NCBI GenBank assembly: GCA_963716525.1
Contig: OY970315.1
Location: forward strand, 1,860,001 to 1,924,000
Source: JBBREP01 sp963716525
GTDB lineage: Bacteria > Actinomycetota > Acidimicrobiia > IMCC26256 > PALSA-610
Length of the DNA stretch: 64,000 bases
Direction: 5' to 3'
In this document: piece after piece, positions 15,515 to 24,748 of the stretch
How the letters are laid out: each line of letters begins with the position of its first letter
Position numbering within the stretch: position 1 is the first letter of the stretch
Notes under the pieces: model-generated
Told to the model about the DNA's origin: nothing
Database searches by the model: none
The model's input: only the letters and a program-made list of their open reading frames with translations
Program-made: the position numbers and the translations under genes

Positions 15515-16300
15515 ATGACCTCGTGGCCACGTGCGGAGAGCACCGGACGGGAGGTGGCCGGGTTGGCCTCCGGCGCGGCCGGCGCGTTCCTTGTGGCCGC
15601 TGTGCTCGTGCCGTTCCGCGAGCACGTCCCGAACGCCAACATCGCCCTGGTTCTCGTGGTGCCTGTGCTCGCGGCCGCGGTGATCGGTGGGCGCTGGGCC
15701 GGCGTGGCCGGCGCGCTCGTGGCGGCCATGGTGTTCGACTTCTTCTTCACCACCCCGTACGGGTCACTGACGATGAACGACGGCTCCGACATCGCGACGT
15801 TGGCCCTGTTCGCGGTGGTGGCCTTGATCGCGGCCGAGGTGGGTATCCGCGCCCGGCGGGTCGACCGCACGGCGCGCGCCGCCCGTATGGAGCTACAACG
15901 CCTGTTCCGGGTCGCGGAGCTGGCCGCGCAGGGCGCCGAGCGCGAAGACATCGTGTCGGCGGTGCGCGCCGAGCTCATCGCCATGTTCAAGCTCGACGAC
16001 TGCACGTTCGTCGCGGCGAGTGGCGACGCCGAGCGTGAGTCGTGGTCGTCGCGGCCGAGCGCCGCGAGCCTCGGGCGTCATGGTGCACTCGAGGGCGCAG
16101 TGCTGCGCTTCGAGGGCGAGGACTTCGCTCTGCCGCGCGAAGGGCTGGAGCTCCCGGTCGTGGGAGGCGGTCGCGAGCTCGGGCGTCTCGTGCTACGGCC
16201 CGGAACGAACTCGCATGCGTCGGCCGAGCAGCGGCGGGCCGCGGTGGCCCTCGCCGACGAGCTCGGCGTCGTGCTCGCAGCAGACTCGAACGACAGCTGA
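15515..16300 (+). CDS. DUF4118 and GAF-like membrane sensor upstream of kdpFABC
   Basis: A 261-residue protein with four N-terminal membrane helices of the KdpD DUF4118 type and the hallmark FDFFFTTPYGSL, then a GAF-like C-terminal region (EDIVSAVRAELIAMFKLDDC and LADELGVVLA). It has no kinase and no P-loop part. It is a paralogue of the gene at 13605 and also resembles the middle of KdpD (881 aa) further along. It reads into the small gene at 16311, so it is probably the first gene of the kdp operon. It may modulate KdpD or sense turgor or potassium, which is inference from position. The start ATG 15515 follows TACAAC by 6 nt. Confidence 0.78.
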   Translation: MTSWPRAESTGREVAGLASGAAGAFLVAAVLVPFREHVPNANIALVLVVPVLAAAVIGGRWAGVAGALVAAMVFDFFFTTPYGSLTMNDGSDIATLALFAVVALIAAEVGIRARRVDRTARAARMELQRLFRVAELAAQGAEREDIVSAVRAELIAMFKLDDCTFVAASGDAERESWSSRPSAASLGRHGALEGAVLRFEGEDFALPREGLELPVVGGGRELGRLVLRPGTNSHASAEQRRAAVALADELGVVLAADSNDS

Positions 16301-16310
16301 AAGGGAAGCC

Positions 16311-16502
16311 GTGGCGGATCTTGTGTTCGTAGTGTTGATCATCGCGTTCTTCGCGCTCGCGGCGGTGTTCGTGCGGGCGTGCGATGCCATCATCGGGCCC
16401 GACGAGGCGGCGAATGTGCTGAGCGGCCGCGCGCCCGCCGATGCAACGTCGGGGTCTGACGGTCCCGGCGACGGCGCGCCCGTGAGGGCGGTGGGGTCAT
16501 GA
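16311..16502 (+). CDS. Small single-span membrane protein of the kdp operon
   Basis: A 63-residue protein starting at GTG 16311 after a good Shine-Dalgarno (AAGGGAAG at 16301). One N-terminal helix (LVFVVLIIAFFALAAVFVRA) is followed by a soluble tail with DAIIGPDEAANVLSG and a Gly/Asp-rich end. It overlaps kdpF by 4 bp (ATGA), which supports real translation and a tie to the transporter. I do not know the family. Confidence 0.65.
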   Translation: MADLVFVVLIIAFFALAAVFVRACDAIIGPDEAANVLSGRAPADATSGSDGPGDGAPVRAVGS

Positions 16503-16588
16503 GCTACGACAACGTGGTCGGCCTCATCCTGGCGATCCTCGTGACCGCGTACCTCGTGTTCGCCTTGCTCGCACCGGAGAAGCTCTGA
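16499..16588 (+). CDS. kdpF: Potassium-transporting ATPase subunit KdpF
   Basis: A 29-residue single-helix protein (GLILAILVTAYLVFALL, ending APEKL) of the size and form of KdpF, which stabilises the KdpABC complex in the membrane. It overlaps both neighbours: ATGA with the small gene before and TGATG with kdpA after. Confidence 0.88.
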   Translation: MSYDNVVGLILAILVTAYLVFALLAPEKL

Positions 16589-18300
16589 TGGCCGGCTGGC
16601 TCCAACTGCTGCTGATCGTCGCGCTGCTCGCGGTGTCGACGCCGCTGTTCGGCGGCTACCTCGCGAAGGTGTACTCGAACGGTCCCGCGCCCGGCGACCG
16701 GGTGTTCGGTCCGGTCGAGCGCGCCATCTACAGGGTGACCGGCGTCGACCCCGACCGCGAGCAGCGCTGGAACGTGTACGCGCTGTCGCTGCTCGCGTTC
16801 AGCGCGGTCTCGTTGCTGGTCCTCTACGCGCAGTTGCGCCTCCAGCAGCACCTACCGCTGAACCCCGCGAACCAGAAGGCGGTGCCGGCGGCGCTGTCGT
16901 TCAACACCTCGGTGAGCTTCCTCACGAACACGAACTGGCAGAACTACGTGCCGGAAGCGACCGTCAGCCATCTCACCCAGATGGCCGGCCTCGCGTTCCA
17001 CAACTTCGTGTCGGCCGCTGCTGGTGCGGCTGTGGCGGTGGCGCTGATCCGCGGGCTCGCGAGGAAGCGCACGAAGACGCTCGGCAACTTCTGGGTCGAC
17101 CTGGTGCGCACGTGCACGCGTGTGCTGGTTCCGCTGTCGTTCGTGTTCGCGCTCGTGCTCGTGAGCCAGGGCGTGATCCAGAACTTGCACGCACCGCGCG
17201 CCGTGCACACGGTCACCGGGCAGACGCAGACCGTGGCGCAGGGGCCGATCGCGAGCCAGGAGGCGATCAAGGAGATCGGCGAGAATGGCGGTGGCCCGCT
17301 CAACGCCAACGCCGCGCACCCGTACGAGAACCCCACCGGCGTCACGAACGTGCTCGAGATCTGGCTGCTCCTCGCGCTCCCGTTCGCGTTCCCGTTCATG
17401 TTCGGGAGAATGGTGGGCGACATGCGCCAGGGCTGGGTGGTGTTCGCCGCCATGTTCGTGCTCTGGTTCGCGTCGGCCGGCGCGGCGATGACGTTCGAGA
17501 GCCGCGGGAGTCCGAAGATCGCGAGCGCGAAGGTCGAACAGACGACCTCGGGATCGTTGTCCGGTGGCGGCAACATGGAGGGCAAGGAGGCCCGCTTCGG
17601 CTCGCAAGGCTGCGGGGTGTTCGCCGCGAGCACCACCGGCACGTCGACGGGCTCGGTCGACTGCACGCACGACAGCATGACGCCGCTCGGCGGCGGCACT
17701 GCGCTCGTGAACATGATGTTCGGTGAGGTCGACCCGGGTGGCACCGGCGCCGGCATGTACGGCATGTTGATCTTCGCGCTGTTGAGTGTGTTCATCGCCG
17801 GGCTCATGGTCGGCCGTACACCGGAGTACCTCGGCAAGAAGATCCAGTCGGCCGAGATGAAGCTCGTCGTGATCTACATCCTCCTGGTGCCGCTCGTGAT
17901 CCTCGTGTTCGCCGGCATCTCGATCGTCATGGGCACGGCGCTGAACTCGCTCGCGAATCCGGGACCACACGGTCTCTCCGAGATGACGTACGCGTTCACG
18001 AGTCCCGCCAACAACAACGGCTCCGCGTTCGGCGGTATCAACGGGAACACGCAGTGGTTCAACGTCACGCAAGGGATCGCGATGCTCGTCGGTCGCTTCG
18101 CGCTGATGATTCCCGCGCTGGCAATCGGCGGCTCGCTCGGCCGCAAGCAGCCGGTACCGGCATCGGCGGGCACGTTCCCCACGGGCACGCCGCTGTTCAG
18201 CGCGCTGCTCGTGGGCGTGGTGGTCGTTGTCGTGGGTCTGACGTTCTTCCCCGTAGTCGCGCTCGGCCCGATCGTCGAGCATCTGGTCGGCAAGTTCTGA
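16588..18300 (+). CDS. kdpA: Potassium-transporting ATPase subunit KdpA
   Basis: The potassium channel-like subunit of the high-affinity Kdp uptake ATPase; 570 residues, about ten membrane helices. The four selectivity-filter-type loops can be seen: SFNTSVSFLTNTNWQNY, the region after SRGSPKIASAKVEQTTSG, GGGTALVNMMFGEVDPGG and SPANNNGSAFGG. The start ATG 16588 overlaps kdpF. A loop from about residue 330 to 375 carries two cysteines (GSQGCGVFAAS and GSVDCTHDS), which would face outside. Confidence 0.97.
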   Translation: MAGWLQLLLIVALLAVSTPLFGGYLAKVYSNGPAPGDRVFGPVERAIYRVTGVDPDREQRWNVYALSLLAFSAVSLLVLYAQLRLQQHLPLNPANQKAVPAALSFNTSVSFLTNTNWQNYVPEATVSHLTQMAGLAFHNFVSAAAGAAVAVALIRGLARKRTKTLGNFWVDLVRTCTRVLVPLSFVFALVLVSQGVIQNLHAPRAVHTVTGQTQTVAQGPIASQEAIKEIGENGGGPLNANAAHPYENPTGVTNVLEIWLLLALPFAFPFMFGRMVGDMRQGWVVFAAMFVLWFASAGAAMTFESRGSPKIASAKVEQTTSGSLSGGGNMEGKEARFGSQGCGVFAASTTGTSTGSVDCTHDSMTPLGGGTALVNMMFGEVDPGGTGAGMYGMLIFALLSVFIAGLMVGRTPEYLGKKIQSAEMKLVVIYILLVPLVILVFAGISIVMGTALNSLANPGPHGLSEMTYAFTSPANNNGSAFGGINGNTQWFNVTQGIAMLVGRFALMIPALAIGGSLGRKQPVPASAGTFPTGTPLFSALLVGVVVVVVGLTFFPVVALGPIVEHLVGKF

Positions 18301-18310
18301 GGTGAGGGAG

Positions 18311-20392
18311 ATGCCAACCGAAATCACGCTCGAAGAACCGCCCGAGGCCGACTTCGCGGCAACCCACTCCAAGCGGAAATCGGCGTCGATGTTCGAGCCG
18401 GCGATCATGCGCCGCGCCGTCGTCGACTCGTTCGTCAAGCTCGACCCGCGCCAGATGGCCCGGAACCCGGTGATGCTCGTCGTCGAGATCGGCAGCGTGC
18501 TCACCACGTTCCTCGCGATCCGCGATACCGACGGTTTCGCGGCGCTCGTCGCCGTGTGGCTGTGGTTCACGGTGCTGTTCGCGAACTTCGCCGAGGCCGT
18601 CGCCGAAGGGCGCGGCAAGGCGCAGGCCGACACGTTGCGCAAGACCCGGTCGGAGACGGTCGCGTTCGTGCGCCAAGCCGATGGTTCTGTGAAGGAGACC
18701 CCGTCGACGCAGCTGCACGTGGGCGACCTCTGCGTCGTCGAGGCCGGCGGGCTGATTCCCGGCGACGGCGACGTGGTCGACGGCATCGCGTCGGTCGACG
18801 AGTCGGCGATCACCGGCGAGTCCGCCCCCGTCATCCGCGAGTCGGGTGGCGACCGCTGCGCGGTCACGGGCGGCACGCGCGTGCTCTCCGACCAGATCGT
18901 GGTGCAGATCAGCTCGAAGCCGGGTGAGACGTTCCTCGACCGGATGATCGCGCTCGTGGAGGGTGCGAGCCGCCAGAAAACGCCCAACGAGATCGCGCTC
19001 AACATCCTGCTCGCCGGGCTCACGATCATCTTCCTGCTCGCGGTGGTGACGCTCCAGCCGTTCGCGATCTACTCGCACGCGCAGCAGTCGATCACCGTGC
19101 TCGTGGCCTTGCTCGTGTGCCTCATCCCCACCACGATCGGTGCGCTGCTGTCGGCGATCGGGATCGCGGGCATGGACCGGCTCGTGCAGCGCAACGTGCT
19201 CGCGATGAGCGGTCGCGCGGTCGAGGCCGCGGGCGACTGCAGCACTCTGTTGCTCGACAAGACCGGCACGATCACGTACGGCAACCGCATGGCCGCCGAG
19301 TTCATCGCCGTCGGCGGTGTGAGCGAGCAGGAGCTCGCCGAAACGGTGCTGCTGTCGAGCCTCGCCGACGAGACACCCGAGGGCCGGTCGATCGTGGCGC
19401 TGGCCGAGGAGCGCTACGGGCTGACGCCGCGCGAGATCGACGGCGCGGAGCTGGTGCCGTTCACCGCACAGACCCGCATGTCGGGTATCGACTGGGAAGG
19501 CCGGATGGTGCGCAAGGGGGCGGCCGACTCGGTGCAGCGGTGGGTGGAGGAGCAGGGCGGGCACGTGCCTGCAGACCTCGCGCCCATCGTCGAGCGGATC
19601 GCCACGAACGGCGGCACGCCGTTGACGGTTGCCGACGGCCAGAGCGGTGTCACGCGCGTGCTCGGTGTGATCCACCTGAAGGACACGGTGAAGCAGGGCA
19701 TGCGCGAGCGCTTCGACGAGATGCGGCGCATGGGCATCCGCACGATCATGATCACGGGCGACAATCCCCTGACCGCGCGCGCGATCGCCGAAGAGTCCGG
19801 TGTCGACGACTTCCTCGCGGAGGCAACTCCCGAGGACAAGATGGCGCTGATCAAGAAGGAGCAGCAGGGCGGCTACCTCGTTGCCATGACCGGCGACGGC
19901 ACGAACGACGCGCCGGCCCTCGCGCAGGCCGACGTGGGCGTGGCCATGAACACGGGCACGCAGGCCGCGAAAGAGGCCGGCAACATGGTCGACCTCGACT
20001 CGAATCCGACGAAGCTCATCGAGATCGTGGAGATCGGCAAGCAGCTGCTCATCACGCGCGGCTCGCTCACCACGTTCTCGATCTCGAACGACATCGCGAA
20101 GTACTTCGCGATCATTCCCGCGATGTTCCAGGGCGTGTTCCCGCAGCTCTCGACGCTCAACGTCATGAAGCTCGACAACCCGCACTCGGCGATCCTCAGT
20201 GCGGTGATCTTCAACGCGCTGATCATCGTGATACTCATCCCGCTCGCGCTGCGCGGCGTGAAGTACCGCGCGATGGGCGCCGCGGCGATCCTGCGCCGCA
20301 ACCTGCTCATCTACGGGCTCGGCGGCATCATCGCCCCGTTCGTGGGCATCAAGATCATCGATCTCGTCATCAGCGCGCTGGGGGTGAAGTGA
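18311..20392 (+). CDS. kdpB: Potassium-transporting ATPase subunit KdpB
   Basis: The P-type ATPase subunit that hydrolyses ATP to drive potassium uptake; 693 residues from ATG 18311. The phosphorylation site is DKTGTIT, the TGES element is SAITGESAPV, the hinge is TGDGTNDAPALAQADVGVAM, and KGAADS marks the nucleotide domain. An in-frame GTG at 18302 is possible but leaves the GGTGAGG Shine-Dalgarno inside the gene, so ATG is preferred. The stop overlaps kdpC as TGATG. Confidence 0.97.
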   Translation: MPTEITLEEPPEADFAATHSKRKSASMFEPAIMRRAVVDSFVKLDPRQMARNPVMLVVEIGSVLTTFLAIRDTDGFAALVAVWLWFTVLFANFAEAVAEGRGKAQADTLRKTRSETVAFVRQADGSVKETPSTQLHVGDLCVVEAGGLIPGDGDVVDGIASVDESAITGESAPVIRESGGDRCAVTGGTRVLSDQIVVQISSKPGETFLDRMIALVEGASRQKTPNEIALNILLAGLTIIFLLAVVTLQPFAIYSHAQQSITVLVALLVCLIPTTIGALLSAIGIAGMDRLVQRNVLAMSGRAVEAAGDCSTLLLDKTGTITYGNRMAAEFIAVGGVSEQELAETVLLSSLADETPEGRSIVALAEERYGLTPREIDGAELVPFTAQTRMSGIDWEGRMVRKGAADSVQRWVEEQGGHVPADLAPIVERIATNGGTPLTVADGQSGVTRVLGVIHLKDTVKQGMRERFDEMRRMGIRTIMITGDNPLTARAIAEESGVDDFLAEATPEDKMALIKKEQQGGYLVAMTGDGTNDAPALAQADVGVAMNTGTQAAKEAGNMVDLDSNPTKLIEIVEIGKQLLITRGSLTTFSISNDIAKYFAIIPAMFQGVFPQLSTLNVMKLDNPHSAILSAVIFNALIIVILIPLALRGVKYRAMGAAAILRRNLLIYGLGGIIAPFVGIKIIDLVISALGVK

Positions 20393-20985
20393 TGCGACGC
20401 CAACTGCTCACCGGATTGCTGATGACGATCGCGCTGACCGTGCTGCTCGGGCTCGTCTACCCGCTGGCGGTCACGGCCGTCTCGCAGGTGGCCTTCTCCG
20501 GCCGGGCGAACGGTTCGTTCGTGAAGGACAAGGCGGGCAACGTCGTCGGCTCGTCGCTCATCGGGCAGGCATTCACCGACAAGGCCGGCAACCCGATCAC
20601 CAAGTACCTCCAGCCCCGGCCGTCGGCCGCCGGCGACGGCTACGACGCCAACGCCAGCGGGGGGTCGAACCTCGGGCCGACGAACCCGAAGCTTGTGAGC
20701 GCGATCCGCGACCGCGCGAAGGCGTACCGTGCCCTGAATGCACTGCCGCAGGACTACCCGGTGCCCGTCGACGCGGTGACCACCTCCGGTTCGGGGCTCG
20801 ACCCCGACATCTCGCCGGAGAACGCGCGGCTCCAGGCGCCGCGGATCGCGAAGGCGAGGGGTCTCACAGTCGCGGAGGTGATGGACGTGGTGCACCACCA
20901 CACGTCGGACCGGGTCCTCGGGTTCATCGGTGAACCGGTGGTGAACGTGCTCGACGTCAACCTCGACCTCGACAAGATGGGATAA
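20392..20985 (+). CDS. kdpC: Potassium-transporting ATPase subunit KdpC
   Basis: A 197-residue subunit with one N-terminal helix (LLMTIALTVLLGLVYPLAVTA) and a large outer domain with GSSLIGQAFT, YLQPRPSAAG, SGGSNLGPTNPKL and SGSGLDPDISPENA, all family hallmarks. It stabilises the KdpAB complex. The start overlaps the kdpB stop and kdpD follows 6 bp later. Confidence 0.96.
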   Translation: MRRQLLTGLLMTIALTVLLGLVYPLAVTAVSQVAFSGRANGSFVKDKAGNVVGSSLIGQAFTDKAGNPITKYLQPRPSAAGDGYDANASGGSNLGPTNPKLVSAIRDRAKAYRALNALPQDYPVPVDAVTTSGSGLDPDISPENARLQAPRIAKARGLTVAEVMDVVHHHTSDRVLGFIGEPVVNVLDVNLDLDKMG

Positions 20986-20991
20986 TCGCCC

Positions 20992-23637
20992 GTGGCCCGT
21001 GGGCAATTGCGCGTCTACCTCGGCGCCGCGCCCGGCGTCGGCAAGACGTTCGCGATGCTGAACGAGGGCCGGCGGCGCGCCTCGCGCGGCACCGATGTGG
21101 TGGTCGGCTACGTCGAGACGCACGCGCGGCCGAACACCGCCGAGCAGGTCGGCGAACTCGAGGTCGTGCCGCGGCGCCGGATCGACTACCGCGGTACGAC
21201 GTTCGAGGAGATGGACGTCGACGCGCTCATCGCCCGCCGACCGGAGTGGGCGCTGATCGACGAGCTCGCGCACACGAACGTGCCCGGTTCTCGCAACGAG
21301 AAGCGTTGGCAGGACATCGCCGAAGTGCTGGACGCGGGCATCAACGTGATCTCGACCGTGAACGTGCAGCACCTCGAATCGCTGCACGACGTGGTGGAGC
21401 AGGTCACCGGCATCGACCAGCAGGAGACGGTGCCCGACGCCGTGGTGCGTGCCGCGGACCAGGTGGAGCTCATCGACCAGACGCCGGAGGCGCTGCGGCG
21501 GCGTATGGCGCACGGCAACGTCTACGCGCCCGAGAAGGTCGACGCCGCGCTCGGCAACTACTTCCGCGTCGGCAACCTCACCGCGCTGCGCGAGCTCGCG
21601 CTGCTGTGGCTCGCCGACAAGGTAGACGAGGCGCTCCAGGACTACCGCGAGCGGCACGACATCGACACCGCGTGGGAGACGAAGGAGCGCGTCGTGGTGG
21701 CGATCACCGGCGCGCCCGGCGGCGACGATCTGATCCGGCGCGCGGCGCGCATGGCTCGCCGCACACACGGCGAGCTGATCGGTGTGCACGTGGTGCGCAG
21801 CGACGGCCTACGGGGTGGGCGAGAGGGCGAGGCCGATCGCATCGCCGACCGGATCTCGCTCCTCGAGGAGGTCGGCGGCCGCTACGTCGAGGTCGTGGGC
21901 ACCGACATCGCCGACGCGCTGCTGCACGTGTCGACGGCGGAGAACGCCACGCAGATCGTGCTCGGCGCGAGCCGCGAGTCGCGCGTCACCGAGTTGTGGC
22001 GTGGCTCGGTGGTGCGCAAGCTGCTGCGCAACGCGCGCGGCCGGCTCGACGTGCACGTGATCTCGAGCCCGAACCTCGAGGAGGAGGCCTCGGCGTCGAG
22101 GCCGTTCACCCGGACGCCCCGGTTCGTATCGGTGAGCCGAAAGCGGCGCGTCACCGGTTTCGTGCTCGCGCTCGCCGGTCTGCCACTGCTCACGCTCGCG
22201 CTCATCCCCGCCCGACACTCGATGGGCTTCCAGAACGCGATCCTCTGCTATCTCCTCGCGGTCGTGCTGATCGCAGTGGTGGGAGGTGTGACTCCCGCGC
22301 TCGTCGCGTCGCTGCTCGGGTTCCTGCTCCTGAACTACTACTTCGTGCCGCCGTTCCACACGCTCACGATCGCGAACGGGCGCGACGTGCTCGCGCTCGT
22401 CGCCTTCCTCGTCATCGGCGGGGTGGTGAGCGTGCTCGTCGACCTGGCCGCGGGGCGGCGGGCCGAGGCATACCAGGCGCGTTCCGAGGCGCGCATGCTC
22501 GCCACGATGGCGGGCATCACCATCGACGACCCCGATCCGATGCCGCGCCTGCTCGAACAGATCGGCAGCACGTTCGACCTCGACTACGTGCGCGTGCTCG
22601 CGAGCGGCGCCGACGGCGAGCTCCATGTGGAGGCGTGTACGCCCGAGGCGCCCATGCCGCCGGCTGACCTGGGTGACGCGGCGGAGACTCACGGCGTGGT
22701 CGACGACGGCGGCACCCGTTACGACCCCGAGCGTGCCGTCGCGCTCGCGGGCGACGCCTGCCTCGCATGGTCGGGACGCAGCCTCACCGCCGAGGAACGC
22801 GAGGTGCTGGCGTCGTTCACCACGCAGATCGCGCTGGCGCGCCACCGCCGGCTCCTGCAGCGAGAGGCCGAGCAGGCCATCGCCCAGGCCCGTGCCAACG
22901 AGTTGCGCAACGCGTTGCTCGCCGCCGTGAGCCACGACCTGCGCACACCACTGGCGTCGATCCGCGCCGCGGCAACGAGCCTGCTCGCCACCGACGTCGA
23001 CTGGCCGGCCGAGGCACGCGAGGAGTTGCTGCACACGATCGACGACGAGGCAACCCGGCTCAACGATCTCGTCGGCAACCTGCTCGACATGAGCCGGCTC
23101 CGCTCCGGCGAGGTGATCACGCGCCCGCAGATCATCGACGTCGAGGAGATCGTGGGCGCGGCGATCGCGTCGCTCCGCCCGCAGCGCGACGCGGTTGCCG
23201 TCGACGTGGCCGACGGATTGCCGCTCATGTCCGTCGATCCGGCGCTGCTCGAACGGGTACTGGCCAATCTGATCGGCAACGCGCTGCGCTGGACGCCGCC
23301 CGGTGTGCCGGTGCGCATCGAGGTCGCGGCCCTCGGCGACGAGATGCACCTGCGCATCGTCGACCGTGGACCGGGCATCCCCGTGAGCGAGCGCGAGCGC
23401 GTGGTCCGGCCGTTCCAGCGGCTAGGCGACCAGCCTGCCGGCCTCGGCGTGGGACTCGGGCTCGCGGTGGCGAAGGGCTTCATCGAGGCGATGGGCGGCG
23501 AGTTGCGCATCGAGGACACGCCGGGCGGCGGGGCCACGATGGTGGTCGTCGTGCCGATCGGCGCGGGGAGCGCGCCGTCAGCACCCGAGCTCCGGCGCAG
23601 CGAGACGAGCGCGCGCAGGCAGGCGAACGCTCGATGA
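20992..23637 (+). CDS. kdpD: Potassium/turgor sensor histidine kinase KdpD
   Basis: A full-length KdpD of 881 residues. The N-terminal KdpD domain has the P-loop GAAPGVGKT, and a USP-like domain with VVVAITGAPGGDDLIRRAAR follows. Four DUF4118 helices come next (around residues 385-480), with LLLNYYFVPPFHTLTI in the place of the FDFFF motif of the two paralogues. A GAF-like stretch, the H-box SHDLRTPLASI, the N-box NLIGNALRWTP and the G-boxes DRGPGIP and GLGVGLGLA complete it. It phosphorylates KdpE. GTG 20992 is the start; the stop overlaps kdpE as ATGA. Confidence 0.97.
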   Translation: MARGQLRVYLGAAPGVGKTFAMLNEGRRRASRGTDVVVGYVETHARPNTAEQVGELEVVPRRRIDYRGTTFEEMDVDALIARRPEWALIDELAHTNVPGSRNEKRWQDIAEVLDAGINVISTVNVQHLESLHDVVEQVTGIDQQETVPDAVVRAADQVELIDQTPEALRRRMAHGNVYAPEKVDAALGNYFRVGNLTALRELALLWLADKVDEALQDYRERHDIDTAWETKERVVVAITGAPGGDDLIRRAARMARRTHGELIGVHVVRSDGLRGGREGEADRIADRISLLEEVGGRYVEVVGTDIADALLHVSTAENATQIVLGASRESRVTELWRGSVVRKLLRNARGRLDVHVISSPNLEEEASASRPFTRTPRFVSVSRKRRVTGFVLALAGLPLLTLALIPARHSMGFQNAILCYLLAVVLIAVVGGVTPALVASLLGFLLLNYYFVPPFHTLTIANGRDVLALVAFLVIGGVVSVLVDLAAGRRAEAYQARSEARMLATMAGITIDDPDPMPRLLEQIGSTFDLDYVRVLASGADGELHVEACTPEAPMPPADLGDAAETHGVVDDGGTRYDPERAVALAGDACLAWSGRSLTAEEREVLASFTTQIALARHRRLLQREAEQAIAQARANELRNALLAAVSHDLRTPLASIRAAATSLLATDVDWPAEAREELLHTIDDEATRLNDLVGNLLDMSRLRSGEVITRPQIIDVEEIVGAAIASLRPQRDAVAVDVADGLPLMSVDPALLERVLANLIGNALRWTPPGVPVRIEVAALGDEMHLRIVDRGPGIPVSERERVVRPFQRLGDQPAGLGVGLGLAVAKGFIEAMGGELRIEDTPGGGATMVVVVPIGAGSAPSAPELRRSETSARRQANAR

Positions 23638-24320
23638 CGAAGATCCTCGTCATCGACGACGAGGAACGATTCGCGCGCGCCCTCGGGATCAGCCTGGAGG
23701 CGCGCGGCTACGACGTGGTGCTGGCGGCCGATGGGGCCAAGGGCCTCGAGCAGGCCGCCCGGGCACACCCTGATCTCGTGGTGCTCGATCTCGGTCTGCC
23801 CGACCTCGACGGCGTGCACGTGCTCGAGGCGCTGCGCGGGTGGAGCAACGTGCCGGTCGTCGTGCTGTCGGCGCGCGGCGAGGAGCGCGTCAAGGTGGCG
23901 GCACTCGACCTCGGCGCCGACGACTACGTGACCAAGCCGTTCGGCATGGACGAGCTCCTCGCCCGCGTGCGGGCCGCGCTGCGGCGCGCGAGCGACGGTC
24001 ACGACGAGCCGACCGTATCGACGGCAGACTTCGTGGTCGATCTTGCCGCGAAGCAGGTGCGCCGGGCCGACGGTGCCGTGGTGCGGCTCACGCCCACCGA
24101 GTGGCACGTGCTCGAGGTGCTCGTGCGCAACGAGGGGCGGCTCGTCAGCCAGAAGATGCTGCTGCAGGAAGTGTGGGGCCCGGGTTACGAGACCCAGACC
24201 GAGTACCTGCGCGTGTACCTCGCGGCGTTGCGGCGCAAGCTCGAGCCGCTGCCCTCACGCCCGCAGTACTTCGTGACCGAGCCCGGCATGGGCTATCGCT
24301 TCCTGTCCGGGAGCGCCTGA
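23634..24320 (+). CDS. kdpE: Response regulator KdpE
   Basis: A 228-residue OmpR-type regulator. The receiver has the acidic pair DDEE, the phospho-acceptor Asp in VVLDLGLPDLDG and Lys in DDYVTKPFG. The winged-helix C-terminal domain has RLTPTEWHVLEVLVRNEG and ends PGMGYRF. It should activate kdp transcription, probably from the region ahead of 15515 or 16311. Confidence 0.96.
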   Translation: MTKILVIDDEERFARALGISLEARGYDVVLAADGAKGLEQAARAHPDLVVLDLGLPDLDGVHVLEALRGWSNVPVVVLSARGEERVKVAALDLGADDYVTKPFGMDELLARVRAALRRASDGHDEPTVSTADFVVDLAAKQVRRADGAVVRLTPTEWHVLEVLVRNEGRLVSQKMLLQEVWGPGYETQTEYLRVYLAALRRKLEPLPSRPQYFVTEPGMGYRFLSGSA

Positions 24321-24328
24321 CCGCCACC

Positions 24329-24349
24329 GACCCGGACACGACGCGGGTC
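24329..24349. terminator. Small hairpin between convergent kdpE and the LSm-like gene
   Basis: GACCCG (24329-24334) pairs with CGGGTC (24344-24349) over a 9-nt loop. It lies between the kdpE stop and the stop of the opposing gene, which it touches. There is no T-tract, so terminator function is a guess. Confidence 0.3.
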
Positions 24350-24731
24350 AGGAAGCCTGCACGGCGGGATGGACGAGCGCGGCCGCGCCCTCGGTGGCTC
24401 CGGGACGGTGCGCGGCCGTTACGATGGGCTCGGTGATCGCGACCATGCAGTCGTCGCCGACGCCGATCCACACCGCCCGCTGGTGCACCGCGAGCAGCGT
24501 GCCGCGATATCGCATGCGCAGCGTGACGATCTCGACCGTCTCGCCGGTGAGGGAGTGCAGGCGCGCGAGCACCCGCGGGCCGCACAGGGCCGTCGTGGTC
24601 GTGGTCGTCGTCGTGGTCGTGGTCGTGGTCGCGGCTGACGCCCGGGTCGGGGTCGGGGTCGTGGTCGTGGTCGTGGGGTCGTGCATGCGCATCATGGTGC
24701 CCGGTTCCGTGGTCCGCGATGTCACGCCCAT
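24348..24731 (-). CDS. Unknown protein with poly-Thr linker and an LSm-like C-terminal domain
   Basis: A 127-residue protein. The N-terminal half is low complexity, with long Thr runs encoded by a GTGGTC-type hexamer array. The C-terminal half, from VLARLHSLTGETVEIVTLR through YRGTLLAVHQRAVWIGVGD to MVAITEPIV, looks like a small five-stranded barrel of the LSm/hypothetical-regulator kind. It follows surE on the same strand by 17 bp. Another frame through the repeat gives His-Asp runs, but only this frame gives a plausible folded end. The start is uncertain: ATG 24731, or a later Met near MRMHDP. Confidence 0.5.
   Translation of the reverse strand: MGVTSRTTEPGTMMRMHDPTTTTTTPTPTRASAATTTTTTTTTTTTTALCGPRVLARLHSLTGETVEIVTLRMRYRGTLLAVHQRAVWIGVGDDCMVAITEPIVTAAHRPGATEGAAALVHPAVQAS
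24591..24680. repeat. GTGGTC/GGGGTC hexamer microsatellite
   Basis: Imperfect GTCGTG and GTGGTC units run from 24591 to about 24631 and restart as GGGGTC and GTGGTC units from about 24643 to 24680. The array lies inside the gene at 24348 and encodes Thr-rich sequence. All units are multiples of three, so copy number can change without loss of frame. Confidence 0.75.
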
Positions 24732-24748
24732 GTGAACAGCGCGAGTCG

